Positions 1 to 10,880 are shown, counted from the first letter of the stretch. The stretch is 64,000 nucleotides of DNA from Sesamum alatum (GCA_034509735.1 JACGWO010000004.1:14861395-14925394); one strand, 5' to 3'. Notes: a model not told the origin generated them from the sequence alone. Made by a program: numbers and translations.

Positions 1-32
1 TAAATTTATTAAATAAATAAATGAATTGATTA

Positions 33-67
33 CTTATAAGTTATAACCTTAAGTTATAACTTATAAG
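33..67. repeat. short perfect inverted repeat
   Basis: Two 15-base arms, CTTATAAGTTATAAC at 33-47 and its exact reverse complement at 53-67, are separated by the five bases CTTAA. The surrounding sequence is AT-rich. I see no further structure that would make it a transposon end. It may simply be an AT-rich palindrome. Confidence 0.6.
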
Positions 68-280
68 AAATAGAATCAGGCAGCTATCTATATAGCTCTT
101 CTCACCTCAAATCCCCAATTCTCAACATCTCCCTCAGCCCTCGCGGCCTCGCCTCACCTTCACCGACAACATCACCGACGTCTCCAATCGCCATCCTCAA
201 TTTTCTCCAGGTACATTTTCCAGAAATAACATCTATTTGCTCGATTTGAATGGAGGGGCCTTAATAATATTCTCTCTGCG

Positions 281-1165
281 TTGCATCCGTCCCCTGCGTT
301 AATACAAAGCTTTGAATCTTCATCTTCTTTTAAGCTGAGAAAGTGTACTCGGTGTTTTGAGTTATTCAGGACTGCTACGCACATTGTTTCTGGAAGTGAT
401 CATCCCACTTCGAATTGGTTTCTTAATGAGGTGAGCAGAGTGAAAGTCTTGTTAGATAGTAAGACATTGGAGAATGATATATTCATTCGGGACTTGGTTG
501 CAAGAATGAAGGTCAACTTTGAAACATATTGGGGAGAAACCAATTTGCTGATGTCTATAGCAGTTGTTTTGGATCCAAGGTGTAAGTTGAGAGCGCTTGA
601 ATTCTGCTTTCCAAGACAATATTCTTCAGAGAATGTTGACAGACAGATTGTTATTGTTCGAAAGACATTATATGAGTTGTATTCTGAGTATGTGGCTATT
701 TCCAACATTGAAGGCAAGTCAATTTGAGAAGGGCAAAGAAATAAACTATCGAATCGAGATCTTACAAATGTTGAAACTCAATGTGGCTAGTCTGAGTATG
801 CTGAATATCTGAAGTCAGTGGAACCCATTCAGCCTCAAAAGTCTGAACTTGATTTATATCTTGAGGAAAATTATTATATATTTGAAAAGGATATGAAGGA
901 TGGCAAAGACTTTGATGTTCTGGACTGGTGGAGAGTTCATGCCTTGATGTATAAGATTTTATCAATAATGGCAAGAGATCTTCTAGCTATCCCGATCACC
1001 ATTGTTGCTTCTGAGGCCACATTTAGTGGGGGAAGTAGAGTCATAGATAAATATCACGCATCATTGACGTCAGACACAGTTCAAGTGTTGATGTGCGGAG
1101 GAGATTGGCTGAGAAAACATTTTGGAGTGAAGAAAAAATCTTTGGTAAGTTCTTTTGTATTTTAA
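281..1165 (+). pseudogene. hAT-family transposase, C-terminal remnant
   Basis: This is a decayed piece of a plant hAT transposase of the RICESLEEPER / zinc-finger-BED type. The first readable block (about 335-724) has the RNase-H-like core region, including WFLNEVSRV, MKVNFETYWG and IAVVLDPRCK. It ends in a TGA at 725-727. The second block (818-1165, another frame) is the hAT C-terminal dimerisation domain, with [20 protein letters not shown], the signature [13 protein letters not shown] and GGDWLR. The SExxFS-type motif holds the conserved glutamate of the hAT fold. The N-terminal BED finger and the first half of the transposase are missing: bases 1-280 do not encode them. The two blocks lie in different frames, so no intact protein is made. 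I did not find hAT terminal repeats, so the element's limits are unknown. Confidence 0.85.
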
Positions 1166-1851
1166 AAGTTTTGAAAATATCACTATTGTTTTTAACTTAT
1201 TATAAGTGTATTAAATTTTATTCATTGATTCGCAGAGTGATAAAAAAGTAATATATATATAGATTTGCCTCTTGAGTCTTGATGGTGATGTGCTAAAGGT
1301 AACTTCATGTAACTCAACCGCTGAAAATTATCTCGCTTGTTTCTTTTAAATTGCACCATGTTGTGCCATGTTAGAGATGACTTAATGTGGTGGATTTGAG
1401 GTTTGAGATTGGAGGTTGGAGGTTTGAGTTTAGATACTTCAATTGGTATTGATATCAAATTTGTGGTAACTTTCTTTTCTATTTTGTTGGCTTTGTTAAC
1501 TTTCTAGCAAACCATATCGATAATCTTATGCTATTCTCATTCACTTGCAAAGATCTCTTGCATACATATCTGTTGAATCGTGTTATATGGTTCTAATTTA
1601 GTTTATTCTCATTTATTTTATATAGGTTTGAGACGATAGCAACAAGAACGACTTTGTTATGTGGACTTCAGTTACTCTTGTTATACTTTTGAACAAACAT
1701 GGGTTTAGAAAGACTTTTGAGTTTTGACCAATGTAACTAATTTACTTTTATTTGAATGATAGATTGATATTTGGGCAAATTTAATCTTTATATATTGTGG
1801 TTTTGTGGTTTCCATTTGGTTTTATGAATTTGGTAAAACTTGTTTGTTTGG
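1166..1851. other. non-coding spacer between hAT remnant and Harbinger element
   Basis: AT-rich sequence with no convincing reading frame. A purine-rich stretch around 1390-1430 repeats GAGGTTTGAGATTGGAGG-like words. It probably contains the 3' flank of the hAT remnant. Nothing else is seen. Confidence 0.5.
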
Positions 1852-1869
1852 TTAGAGCTTGTTTACTGA
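1852..1869 (+). repeat. left TSD (TTA) and terminal inverted repeat of the Harbinger element
   Basis: TTA at 1852-1854 is followed by GAGCTTGTTTACTGA. The matching right end reads TCAGTAAACACGCCC followed by TTA. Mismatches between the two ends are at the second and fifth bases only. Confidence 0.85.
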
Positions 1870-2089
1870 CTCATATTGGACTAACACCTACAATACTATT
1901 TGTCATATTATGCATCATATTGGATAGACCAAGACATATTAGTCATTTGTTTACTAATGTATACTGATTTTTGATGAGTCAGTGGACAATATGAGCAACA
2001 CATTTACTATGTTGGATAACAAGTGAGATTATTACTGAAAAGTCCTTATTGCCCCTTCATTCACTTAAAAAAAAGTTATGTCATTTCAC

Positions 2090-2854
2090 ATCTGCAGAAA
2101 ATGCAGATGAGCATTCCCCACTATTTACAAACCGGTGGCTGTTCCCCCACTGTTTATGAATTAGGGTTTCCCTAATTGGGTTTCCATTCCCGCGGAGCAT
2201 TTGTGTGTCTGAAGCGGTTTCACACTTGGTCAATAGGATTAGCGGCAGCATTACACGGATCCGACGGAGTTCGAAAAAGGGATCGGTAAGGCTTTTGTCC
2301 CGTTTAATAATTCCGATTATCGGTGTGAAACTTTCGAAATGTGAGTAAACCCTTTTGTTCCAATCTGGCTATTTTGGTTACGTTTGATGTTTTCCTCACC
2401 CGTCGTGGATTTGAGACTGTGGGTCTCGACTGCTACTGTAAGTTGTAAATTTTGATTTTGAATAGTGTTTTCCTTGTCTGAGTGGTTAGGAGGATTAACA
2501 CATATTTCAATTTACTGTTTAGTTTTCCTTCCTTGTCCAGATTTTGGATGTCGACAATTTACATGTCTATCTTAAGATGGTGAGCATTTTTTGTATCAGA
2601 TATTCGGCAGATATTCGTAAATTGAGAAAAATGCATGTCTTGTTTCCAATTTTTCTTTTCCCCTGCCTTTGTTGTTGTGTGCAGATAGCTTAGGATCCTT
2701 ATCGCCTCCTCATTACATATGTGCCCCTTAAGCCGTTTTCCTTTAGATTAATACATATGCCCGCTTCCTCAATCGTTTTGATTAAGTTAAATGTAAAATT
2801 AGCTTGGCTAATTGTAATAGTGAAACTCTGAATGTACAGAAAAATTTGAATGCC
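2090..2854 (+). promoter_or_regulatory. probable leader with 5'-UTR intron of the GRF-type gene
   Basis: Around 2158-2185 the sequence has telo-box-like words (TTAGGGTTTCCCTAA, then TTGGGTTTCC), common near plant transcription starts. A good splice donor, GATCGGTAAGG, lies near 2281-2291. A T-rich tract ending in GTTGTGTGCAG near 2675-2685 is a plausible acceptor. Together they suggest an untranslated first exon and a roughly 400-bp 5'-UTR intron before the ATG at 2855. This is inferred from motifs only; no transcript is available. Confidence 0.4.
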
Positions 2855-3426
2855 ATGTCTGCCGATAATGGCCACTGGTCCAGCGAAGGAAGTGCCAGTG
2901 CACAAAAGCATTCCAGCCCTTCGTCACGGCAAACCAGTGCATCGTCCGGTGGTGCCAGGTTGCGCATCTGCAACTGTGGGAAGGCGGTATAGGTTAGAAC
3001 ATCATGGACCAACAACAACCCCAGCAGAAGGTTTAGGGGATGTGCAGGTGCTCGGGTCAGGTTTTAATGCAAATATGATAGGGAATTGTGCATATCTAGT
3101 ACTTGAACGGTTTGTAGCCATGCAGCATAAAATTGTAAACTGAGTTTTTTCAATATAACAGGGTAGTTATTGTGGGTCGTTCGAGTGGGTTGACCCGTCA
3201 ATCCACTCCACGTGCGAAGGAGGTCATCCCCGGTCTCCTTAAACGCTTAAATCAATACGAAGAAGCTGTGGAGATAGCGAAACATCGAGAATCACAAATT
3301 GAAGATTTGAAACGCAAGTACTGTCAGTTATGTTGTCTGGCCTTCTTCTTATGGGCGCCAGCATGCTGTTCATGTCTCTTATCGGTTGTCGTTTACAAGT
3401 TATTTAAAAAACTTGAACTGAAGTGA
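2855..3426 (+). pseudogene. GRF-type zinc-finger protein with C-terminal membrane segment (broken)
   Basis: The gene has two exons. Exon 1 (2855-3055) starts MSADNGHWSSEGS and enters a GRF zinc finger: RLRICNCGKAV, then RTSWTNNNPSRRFRGC. A GT donor at 3056 and an AG acceptor at 3160-3161 join in phase 0 to SYCGSFEWVDP, which completes the finger (Cys-x-Cys, Cys, Cys with the GRF-like RRFRGC and FEWVDP blocks). Downstream comes a charged helix (KEVIPGLLKRLNQYEEAV) and a Cys-rich hydrophobic C-terminus near 3340-3410, fitting a membrane anchor. This order is typical of small plant GRF-zinc-finger proteins, whose role is poorly known. Lesions: an in-frame TAG at 2990-2992 inside the finger, and a one-base shift just after the WVDP block, because the helix and anchor lie in the next frame. 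The gene is the first plus-strand gene inside the Harbinger element. Identity of the fold is fairly sure; function is not. Confidence 0.7.
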
Positions 3427-3867
3427 CTACTAAAGCTAGAGATTAACATTTCATATGTATGTATCCTTGTGAAACATATCATGGACACCTATTTGATATG
3501 TAATATTAATGAAAGGAGTCTTTATATTACAGTGGTTTGGTTTTGTTTTGAAGTGAATTGTTTTTAGAAGCTTGCGTGGTTAATAATTTGATGTCCACGA
3601 GCATGACACTTGCCTCGTAGCATTGTTAGAACAATACCATGCTGAAATTGCATAGAAGAAGTTTGTGATAACAAGTTGAGGTTGCCTCCACGCTGGTCAA
3701 ACTTTAATTACCCCCCAACAATCGGCTTCACGTCACAATACAATTGTTATTGGTACTTAATATTCTGTGAAGTTGCTTTCTTCATTCGCACGCAAGACAT
3801 GTCAACCAATATTAATTGCCACCTAGAATTGGAGTTGACGTTCATTTAATATTGCATGGTTTGGCAT
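3427..3867 (+). other. spacer and putative promoter region upstream of the first SANT gene
   Basis: No coding potential is seen. The region ends with the TATA box of the next gene. Mixed AT-rich sequence with no clear repeat. Confidence 0.4.
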
Positions 3868-3875
3868 TATAAATA
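3868..3875 (+). promoter_or_regulatory. TATA box of first SANT-like gene
   Basis: TATAAATA lies 92 bases before the ATG at 3967. The same spacing class (75-95 bases) is seen upstream of the other two SANT genes in the element. Confidence 0.6.
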
Positions 3876-3966
3876 GGGTTACCTAGTTATTGCACAATAT
3901 ACCCACATTCCTTCGACGCTCTCTGTTAACAACTCAGTTGCATCCTGCCAGAACCACTCGGAAAAA

Positions 3967-4634
3967 ATGTGCCCTCCCCAAGCTCACTACTTCTATAACA
4001 GGTATTTCAACAAGGATATGGATGATGTTTTCATCCACACACTTGTTGCCAACCACAATAAAGAAAACGGCGCTCCAAACAATGGTCCAAATGTTGGTGC
4101 GGTTTGTGCTGCACAACGGGCCGTCAATGGACGTTTTGGTAAGCGGCTTGCCTATCGTTATTGCATTGAGCGAGTTGTTCACTTAAGGGAATGTCATACC
4201 ACATTTTCATGCTTATCAGCCGGGAAGGGGTCTTCTAGCTCCCTCGTTGGAAACAACTATGGGCTGATGAAGGAGTCTGGGACGAAATAAGTCGGGTAAT
4301 ACTAACTTATATGACCACATTCACGTCATTTTTCCGTTAAGCCTACCTCTTTAGCTTACTTAAATTCATGTTAGTGTTTATCATCTTTCTAGTGTCTAAT
4401 ATTAACTTAGATTGTCTCCAAGAAAATCCCTTTGCTTTAGCCTATCGTTGGAGGCCTGAGCCAAAATGGAATGAGCTAAAGGCTTTATTCGGAGAACCAG
4501 ATAACGAGGGTATGGTGTCGTCCAGTGAAAATGCTTCGTTGGGCAGTGATTCGACATCGCAAGCCACTATACTCGATATCCAAGACTATGATGCTGAAGT
4601 GTCCTCCGCCTCCTCGGTTCCGAAGTCCGCATAA
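3967..4634 (+). pseudogene. Myb/SANT-like protein 1 of Harbinger cargo (broken)
   Basis: Exon 1 begins MCPPQAHYFYNRYFNKDMDD and reads as the N-terminal half of a plant Myb/SANT-like domain of the Myb_DNA-bind_3 type, up to VVHLRE near 4190. After that the match moves to another frame (YHIFMLISREGVF, then a TAG near 4236, then WADEGVWDEISR), so there is a frameshift and a premature stop. A donor GTAATA follows the Arg codon near 4294. The second exon (about 4424-4634) starts ENPFALAYRW and continues with a Ser- and acid-rich tail to TAA at 4632-4634. The expected AG acceptor immediately before this exon is not present in the right phase. The exon layout matches the gene at 8691-9369, whose second exon begins ECPFAKAYWR. 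These proteins resemble the DNA-binding moiety of Harbinger ORF1 proteins. They would act in the nucleus if functional. Confidence 0.65.
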
Positions 4635-6050
4635 ATAAAATTTATGTTACTAATTGTGTGATTTAGTAGTCGTATCGTTGACGCTTGTTCTTTGAAATAT
4701 ACCCCTATGACCATTATGTATCAGAACACTTTTATGAATGTCAGGTTTAATTTGTTAAGATTGATGTGATATACATACGGCGGTGACTACTATCTTATGC
4801 AATATTTCTCAACACACTGGGTGACTACTATCTTATGCAATATTCCTCAACATACTGACCAGGATTATGTGGCCATGCCTATTCAAGCACCATGCTGGTA
4901 TTCGATTTTATAAAATATACTGCAAGTGATCCTCAAAATTCTGAATAGTGTAACAAACTACAACATTAGCTTCGTTATATGAGACACAAACCCTTGACCC
5001 TTAAAATTAATACTTTCGTATATGGCATTACTTTTTTCAAATTTTCCGGTATGGCATTAAAGTTAATACAATGTGTCATATATCATTGACAGTAAACCAT
5101 GTCCATCACAAACTCCATAAGTAACATTTCAGAAACATATACTATTGTAAATTAATGTCATACTTGGACGTAGAACTCGATTACAACCTAGAGACTATAC
5201 CAATACTGTAACTCGGTGTTGCAGAATGTGATAAATATCACATTAATAACAAGAAAATAAGAGAAGATCACCAGGAATTTCATACATGCTTGGCTACTTA
5301 TTAAAGAGTGCTGTTAAATGAGTTTTAAGAGAAGGATTACATGTACACACAAGACCGAAAAATATATAGAGCTTTAAGGCACGTACATCTCCTTTTACTA
5401 TACTCGATTTAAGGCACTTAATTATCATTTCCTACACATTGTTTAAGGACGTACAAGGCACCACTGTGAAAAATCTGTACTCACGCAATTCTATAAGGTA
5501 GGAAATTTGTTTAGAGATTTAAGGCAGTTAATTATCATTTCGTACACATTATAATACAGAAACAAAGATATAAGGTGCGCATGTACTCACGCAATTCTAT
5601 AAGGTTGTATCTAACTTGGCCAATAAAAAGAAGCTTAACAATATGTAATCACAACCAAAATTACACTGCCATTAATGTGGTAGTTGGGCTATAAGTGCGT
5701 TGTTGCCCACTGCAAGCAAAGTGGAAAAGGAAATCTAGCTTTGCAATCTGGCATTTACTAGATTTGACAAAGGAATCTTATATAGTAAATGCCATTCTCT
5801 AGGTAAATCTTTGTGACACGGCCTTCCACCCACCAACTTTATGAGCATTTATGATATGTAGAGATCCTTCATGCACGTATATGTTGTATGTCCCCCTCCC
5901 TTGGCTTGAGTTGGTTTTGTTTCTTACATAAGCCACCATCGACCCACCTCCTAATTAATGTGCCACGAATATTCGTGCCCCATTAACTCAAGTGAATTGC
6001 TGGTACATGAGATGTTGAACTTCCAGTTATGTACTGCTGCAATATCTTTC
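4635..6050 (+). other. spacer with short direct repeats
   Basis: No gene is seen. Two sets of short direct repeats are visible. GGTGACTACTATCTTATGCA occurs at 4782 and again at 4820 (38-bp period). GATTTAAGGCA followed by TTAATTATCATTTC occurs at 5406 and 5516, and GTACTCACGCAATTCTATAA at 5477 and 5583 (106-110-bp period), so 5405-5605 is an imperfect tandem duplication. The end of the region serves as promoter of the next gene. Confidence 0.6.
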
Positions 6051-6058
6051 TATAAATA
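6051..6058 (+). promoter_or_regulatory. TATA box of second SANT-like gene
   Basis: TATAAATA, 95 bases after its end to the ATG at 6153, in the context CTTTCTATAAATAGGAG. Confidence 0.65.
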
Positions 6059-6152
6059 GGAGTGAAACTTCTACTCGAAAACCCATATCTGCCTCACCTG
6101 AAATAGAGAGCATAACAGTCATATACCTTTTCCTTTCCTATATTCTGAAAGA

Positions 6153-7063
6153 ATGTGGCCTGATGGATTTTATTACCAGCGTCAAATGTTCTACAACACC
6201 AAGTGGACACGTGAGATGGAAAAAACTTTTGTTGATGCACTTATTGGTCATGCGAAGGCTGGCTTCTTCCGTCCCAGACGGAAAAATATCCATGAAGTGA
6301 TGTGTGCCCTTTACGACGTCAACAAGAAACATGGTAGCAAGGTTACGTTTGAGTGGGCACAGACTAGAGTCGCTAGACTCCGCGAGCGCTACGATATCTT
6401 CCGTTGGGTTGTTAACAGTGAAGGCGTCGTATTTAATCAGCGCCTAGGTTTCGTGGCGGCTAACGACCAAGTTTGGAAGCGGATCTGCAGGGTTAGTATG
6501 ATAATGCTGATAGAACCTTTCTCCATGCACATTTTCGTATTTATTCTAACCCTATATTTCTTTAGGGTTTCCATGCACTGATGCTTAACAATGTTCAAAT
6601 AATAGTTCATATGTGATGTCACTTTCAGGAGAACAAAAGAGCAAGATGCTACATTAATGCATACGAAGATCTATAGGAGGAGTTGAGCCAACTATTTGAT
6701 CCAGCTAACTACGCTGATAATGATGTTATTGATGCCGACAAGTTCGACCTCAACGTGCCTCCACCCGAGGAGGGGTGGGTGGACGCACTGCCGTGCCAGG
6801 TGAAGCAATCTGTTGGTGATAGCACGCCTGGGAACTTGTCTGATAGCTTCGACGATTCCTCTTCAATGTGGGGTTGGATGCAAGAATTTTACGGTAGCGA
6901 GAGCGATGCCGATTCAGTTCTTCCTCCCCCAGGTGTTCCTCGTGCAATAGCCTCCAAAACGACAGCTATTGTAGGGTCTCCAGGAAGCTCAATGTCTGTC
7001 GGTGGTACTAGCTCCACTGCTTCGAATGCAACCCCAATCAAGAAAGGACAGGAAGATGCATGA
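6153..7063 (+). pseudogene. Myb/SANT-like protein 2 of Harbinger cargo (one premature stop)
   Basis: This is the best-preserved of the three plus-strand SANT genes. Exon 1 (6153-6491) starts MWPDGFYYQRQMFYNTKWT and covers a complete Myb/SANT-like domain, with conserved aromatic positions (KWT, FEWAQTRVARLRERYDIFRW) and the end motif NDQVWKRICR. The intron runs from GTTAGT at 6492 to an acceptor TTTCAG ending at 6628, phase 0. Exon 2 (6629-7063) encodes ENKRARCYINAYEDL, then a TAG at 6674-6676, then a long Asp/Glu/Ser-rich C-terminus (FDLNVPPPEEGWV, SMWGWMQEFYGSESDAD) to TGA. The stop is the only lesion I see, so this copy was broken late or might be read through. The N-terminal domain should bind DNA. 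The C-terminal part is unlike the ORF1 protein encoded at 10092-10775. Confidence 0.75.
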
Positions 7064-8608
7064 ATGGAGTCCAGGGATAGGTTGGGTAATGGTAACTTTA
7101 GGTTTGTTACGTATGTTCGGTCTATTACTAAGTATGGTATATTATCATTAAGTGTGTGAGTCTTGCAACTTTGAAACCATTTCTTCTACGTACTGCACTC
7201 GTATGTCCTCTACCCAAGTATCTAGGGTTTTATATCGTCCTTGTGTGTCTAGTATGGAGTTATGGTAGTATCATATATATGGTACTAGTCGACGCCTTCT
7301 TCACCTATGTGTTGCTATCTTATTGTCTAATATCAGTTATCTAGTGATTCTGTAAGCGTCGAACGTACTTCGTGCGGCGATTGTAGCCTGCTAGGCTCAA
7401 TTGCCTAGCACTATGTATAATATTTGAGGGTACGTTTGTTACTTCGTGGCTCTAATTACACTTTCTTTTTTTTTTTGGGTCCCTCATTCCTTTGTTTGCT
7501 ATAAGAAGCTTACCGGACCATACGTAATAGTAGAAACATATCTCACCCGTTAAAATTTAATCAACAATATTTGTTTAGCAAACATAAGACACCTAATAAA
7601 AATATAAAATATACACAACTAACGCCTTCAAACTTAATATATATGACTATTGAGATGTAGTAATGTGTTTTGTGATGAAATTCAAAGGTTGTACAAGGTT
7701 TCTACAAAAATGTGCATTTTATTAACGACGTGTTTCCATATACTGCTTAAATATTTATATAGGACAAACTGGACGCCTCCATGAAGGATATGATTTCATA
7801 TTTTAGAAAATATGAAATCATTTTTGTACCTACACCCCGACAAGATTTTCTCATAACCACCTATGAAGAAACTTGATAAAGTATTAAATGCTTAACATGT
7901 CAACAATCTTCTGTTTTAGATGAATTTAAATTAACAATGAATTAGTACAAAGTTATACATGATTTATGATATAGCATAAATAATAGTTCAACTTATAGAT
8001 GACTATATAAGCCACTATCAAATAACATTTGTTATATTTTATTTAATATTAAACTAAATAAATCCATTTAAGAATATAGTACCTTTTCCTTCAAAATAAC
8101 CAATAAAATGAAACTTAATGAATACCAACTTCGTACTAGTAGTTAGTAAATAAGAATATTCAATACTTTCATTAAATAGGTATTAAAAAAATCACAAATT
8201 GTATAGTAATTTAATAGAATTTCTGGAAATACTAATTAGCCTGTGTCATATTTAATGGGGCCATAATTATTAATAATATTTATGAATTAACTGATGCAGC
8301 ATCCTAAAGTTAACACTGTTGTATCAATTATACTCTACTACACATAACTTACCGAGACGGAGCACGAAGGGCCCAGAAGCTTGACTGAGTTGGCAGTGAC
8401 GAAGTGGGACAGAAGAGGCGTTACAGCTGCAACCCAATTATGGCAGACCTGGGAAAAATAAACCCACCTCAAAAGCAATGCATACATGCACCGGGAAGGT
8501 CGCGATATGATTAAACGCAGCTGAAATGAGGTGACTAATAGGGAGAGGGGTGTTTCGGCTACTGTTTGGGGTCAGAGAAATGAAAAATACAAAGGCGATA
8601 GACCCTGT
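7064..8608 (+). other. AT-rich spacer inside the Harbinger element, with a hairpin
   Basis: I see no gene with recognisable features. At 7790-7821 two perfect 15-base arms (ATGATTTCATATTTT and its reverse complement) are separated by AG, forming a tight hairpin. A short hydrophobic frame at 7156-7344 has no start context or homology I recognise. The right end (8340-8608) is less AT-rich and probably holds the promoter of the next gene. Confidence 0.5.
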
Positions 8609-8616
8609 TATAAAAG
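8609..8616 (+). promoter_or_regulatory. TATA box of third SANT-like gene
   Basis: TATAAAAG, 75 bases before the ATG at 8691. Confidence 0.55.
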
Positions 8617-8690
8617 CATAAGTCCCCTACTACAAAGGGTTGAAAAGCCACACAAAATTTCTCTTAATAAAAACCGGGTGACCTTTGATT

Positions 8691-9369
8691 ATGCGAACCC
8701 ATGGTTTCTCGACGTTGAATCAAGTCGCAAGCCAAATTTTTCTACACCCGTCGCTGGACGAAGGCTCACGACGTGGCCTTCATCAACTCCTTCGCATGGC
8801 AGGCGGATCGTGGATACAAGCAGTCCATCGCGGTAAGGCCAGACCCCATCGGACTGGGGTACGCGATGGATGTGGTCAACAGTATTTCCCCAGTGAAATA
8901 CGGAATAGAGTTCTACACAGCGCGGTTGGATTTTCTGAGGCAGAGGTATGAAGCATTTCAGCGCATTCTGAAGGATCCAGCCTTCAACTGGAATCCCCGA
9001 ACAAACCGCGTTCTTGGAAGCAAGGAGACATGGGACAAACTCTTCCAGGTAAGACGTAGTACTAGGTTACTATACCATACATCATTTTTTAGGTGATTGG
9101 TTCATAGTTACGGTTCAGAATCTCAATGTTTTTTGTTACAGGAATGTCCTTTTGCAAAGGCCTATTGGCGGCGAGGGGATGGGCGGTACCATCAGTTGCG
9201 AAGGATATTCGAGCCCGATGGGACAGAGACCCTTTGCATTGCGGAGGAAGAACATGAAGGACTCCATGGGGGCGAAGGGGACGTGTTGTTTCTTGGCTTC
9301 AAGGATCCTGACGAAGAAGAACCACATGAGGTAATTCATCTGGTGTCGAGCGAGACCGATGACGATTAG
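8691..9369 (+). pseudogene. Myb/SANT-like protein 3 of Harbinger cargo (single frameshift)
   Basis: The ATG at 8691 opens MRTHGFSTLNQVASQIF. The SANT-like domain then continues in the next frame as FYTRRWTKAHDVAFINSF, LDFLRQRYEAFQRI and NRVLGSKETWDKLFQ. The shift falls in a run of five T at 8737-8741, so one extra base explains it. Exon 1 ends at 9048 with a strong donor GTAAGA. A pyrimidine-rich acceptor TTGTTACAG ends at 9141. Exon 2 (9142-9369) reads ECPFAKAYWRRGDGRYHQLR followed by an acidic tail ending SSETDDD and TAG. Both splice sites keep phase 0. The match of exon 2 to the second exon of the gene at 3967 (ENPFALAYRW) shows that the two are paralogues. Apart from the homopolymer shift the gene looks intact, so the lesion could also be a consensus error. 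Confidence 0.7.
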
Positions 9370-10091
9370 TTTGCATCCATGCGTATTAGCGGCAGTACCT
9401 TTTTTGCGAGTTTTTGGAAAACAGTTAGACACAAAAATATGGTTGGAATGGGACTTTCGTTGTTCACGAATGTTGGTTTTTTCTTAAATGTTGGATCTGC
9501 ATGGGACTTTTGGGAAAAATGTTTGGATATGTTTTGAGAAACCCTTCGGTTGTGGACTGGCGTACTATTATGAGTTTCAGCATTTTGGGCAGTTTTTGGT
9601 GTAATGGTGGGTCTATTTGGTCGTGGGTGACCAGTTATGTAGTATCGGCCTGTCATCTAATGAAATATGTTGGCAGGCTTAAGTAAACTTATATTGGCAC
9701 TTAAATGAATGAAGTCTGAATTTACCGATGTGAAGTTAAACCTTATACTTACGAATGAAAATATTCATGGATAAGTATTTCTTGGAAAAACTACTTGACC
9801 TAAATTACATATTTAACTGTGTCCATCCAAGGATGTATACAAAAGAAAGCGTTTTTAATTCTCTTTATTTAATGTCAATTAAGTTCGGTGGAAACTAGTT
9901 CTTTATGAACATCACATTTTCCACATTTTCCATCGCAAATAAAAGGAAAACGAACACTGCAAGGATGAAATATGCGTAAGCCAAAATATGCAAAATATCG
10001 TTAGTCTGTGATAACCAACATACATAACCATAACATAAAGGTTTGCATTAAACAGAAGTTTGGAAGATCAACTATGATGTTGCAGTACAAT
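9370..10091. other. spacer between convergent gene sets of the Harbinger element
   Basis: This lies between the last plus-strand SANT gene and the 3' end of the minus-strand ORF1 gene. No coding signal is seen. It presumably holds the two 3' ends and terminators. Confidence 0.5.
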
Positions 10092-10775
10092 TCAGAAGCG
10101 GCCATCCAACAATAGGCGTACCCATTTGTCGCGCGATTCCCCGAATAGAGAGTAGAACAGCTCCAAGTCCTTCGGTCGATTAACTAAACGCTGAGCAATG
10201 ACAAGTTGTTCATTCTCATCAAAATTCGTGAGTTGGCGTACTGCATCCAGTACCAATCCCCGCTGATTAGGGTCTCCGAATTCACTTTCTAGTACCCTAC
10301 ATAGTTTTTCAACCCTGGTGTTAGCGGTATCACAAAATGCACTGACCATGCTTACCAGTTTCGGTAATTCGGCTAATGGGTCTTCAATCCTACGCTTCCT
10401 TGATGAGCTTTTAGTTCGTTTGGTGGCGCTAGAAGAATTCATCATCGGATCAACGTTCATATTAGAGGACAAGGGTGGTTCCTCTTTATTTCCAACGAAG
10501 CCTGTTTCTGGATTCCACTCGGCAGTGGGAATGTAGCAATCATCAGTTGCAATTGCATTCTCCAAACGTATCTCACTGGCGGCCTTGTCTGGATCTTCTA
10601 CCACATCCCCTGTAGCACGATCCTTCCCGAAAATTTCACGCCACGCGGGGAAGTAAGGAAACAACTTGTACCGCATTGATTTAGCAAAGGGATCAACCTG
10701 CGACAAGGTGATTCGGGAAAATGTACCATGGTCATGTGCTAAAATTGTTGTAGCACTGTAAAATACAACAAACAT
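10092..10775 (-). pseudogene. Harbinger ORF1 protein, C-terminal part (SANT exon missing)
   Basis: The minus-strand frame reads FAKSMRYKLFPYFPAWREIF, GKDRATGDVVED, ENAIATDDCYIP, a basic stretch KRTKSSSRKRR and a helical C-terminus (LVSMVSAFCDTANTRVEKLC ... ELFYSLFGESRDKWVRLLL), ending in a stop at 10092-10094. This matches the C-terminal two thirds of the Myb/SANT-like ORF1 protein of plant PIF/Harbinger elements, which normally follows an N-terminal SANT exon and helps the transposase enter the nucleus and bind DNA. A splice acceptor (CTTGTCGCAG, exon from 10697) sits exactly before the conserved block, so the first 26 codons of the open frame are probably intron. No SANT exon is found between here and the transposase end at 10881. 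The basic stretch could be a nuclear localisation signal. Confidence 0.75.
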
Positions 10776-10880
10776 AATCCATAGACAAATTTATAATAAA
10801 CTTGCGGAAGAATTGGGTCCATATGCGAACATGAGGCATATGGCCAGAACGGAACACAGTGAATCTTTTATATTAGCGCA

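Noticed and set aside
7156..7344. Hydrophobic 62-codon frame after SANT gene 2
   Set aside because: No ATG in good context at a gene-like position and no counterpart in the other two gene units; it looks like AT-rich 3' flank.
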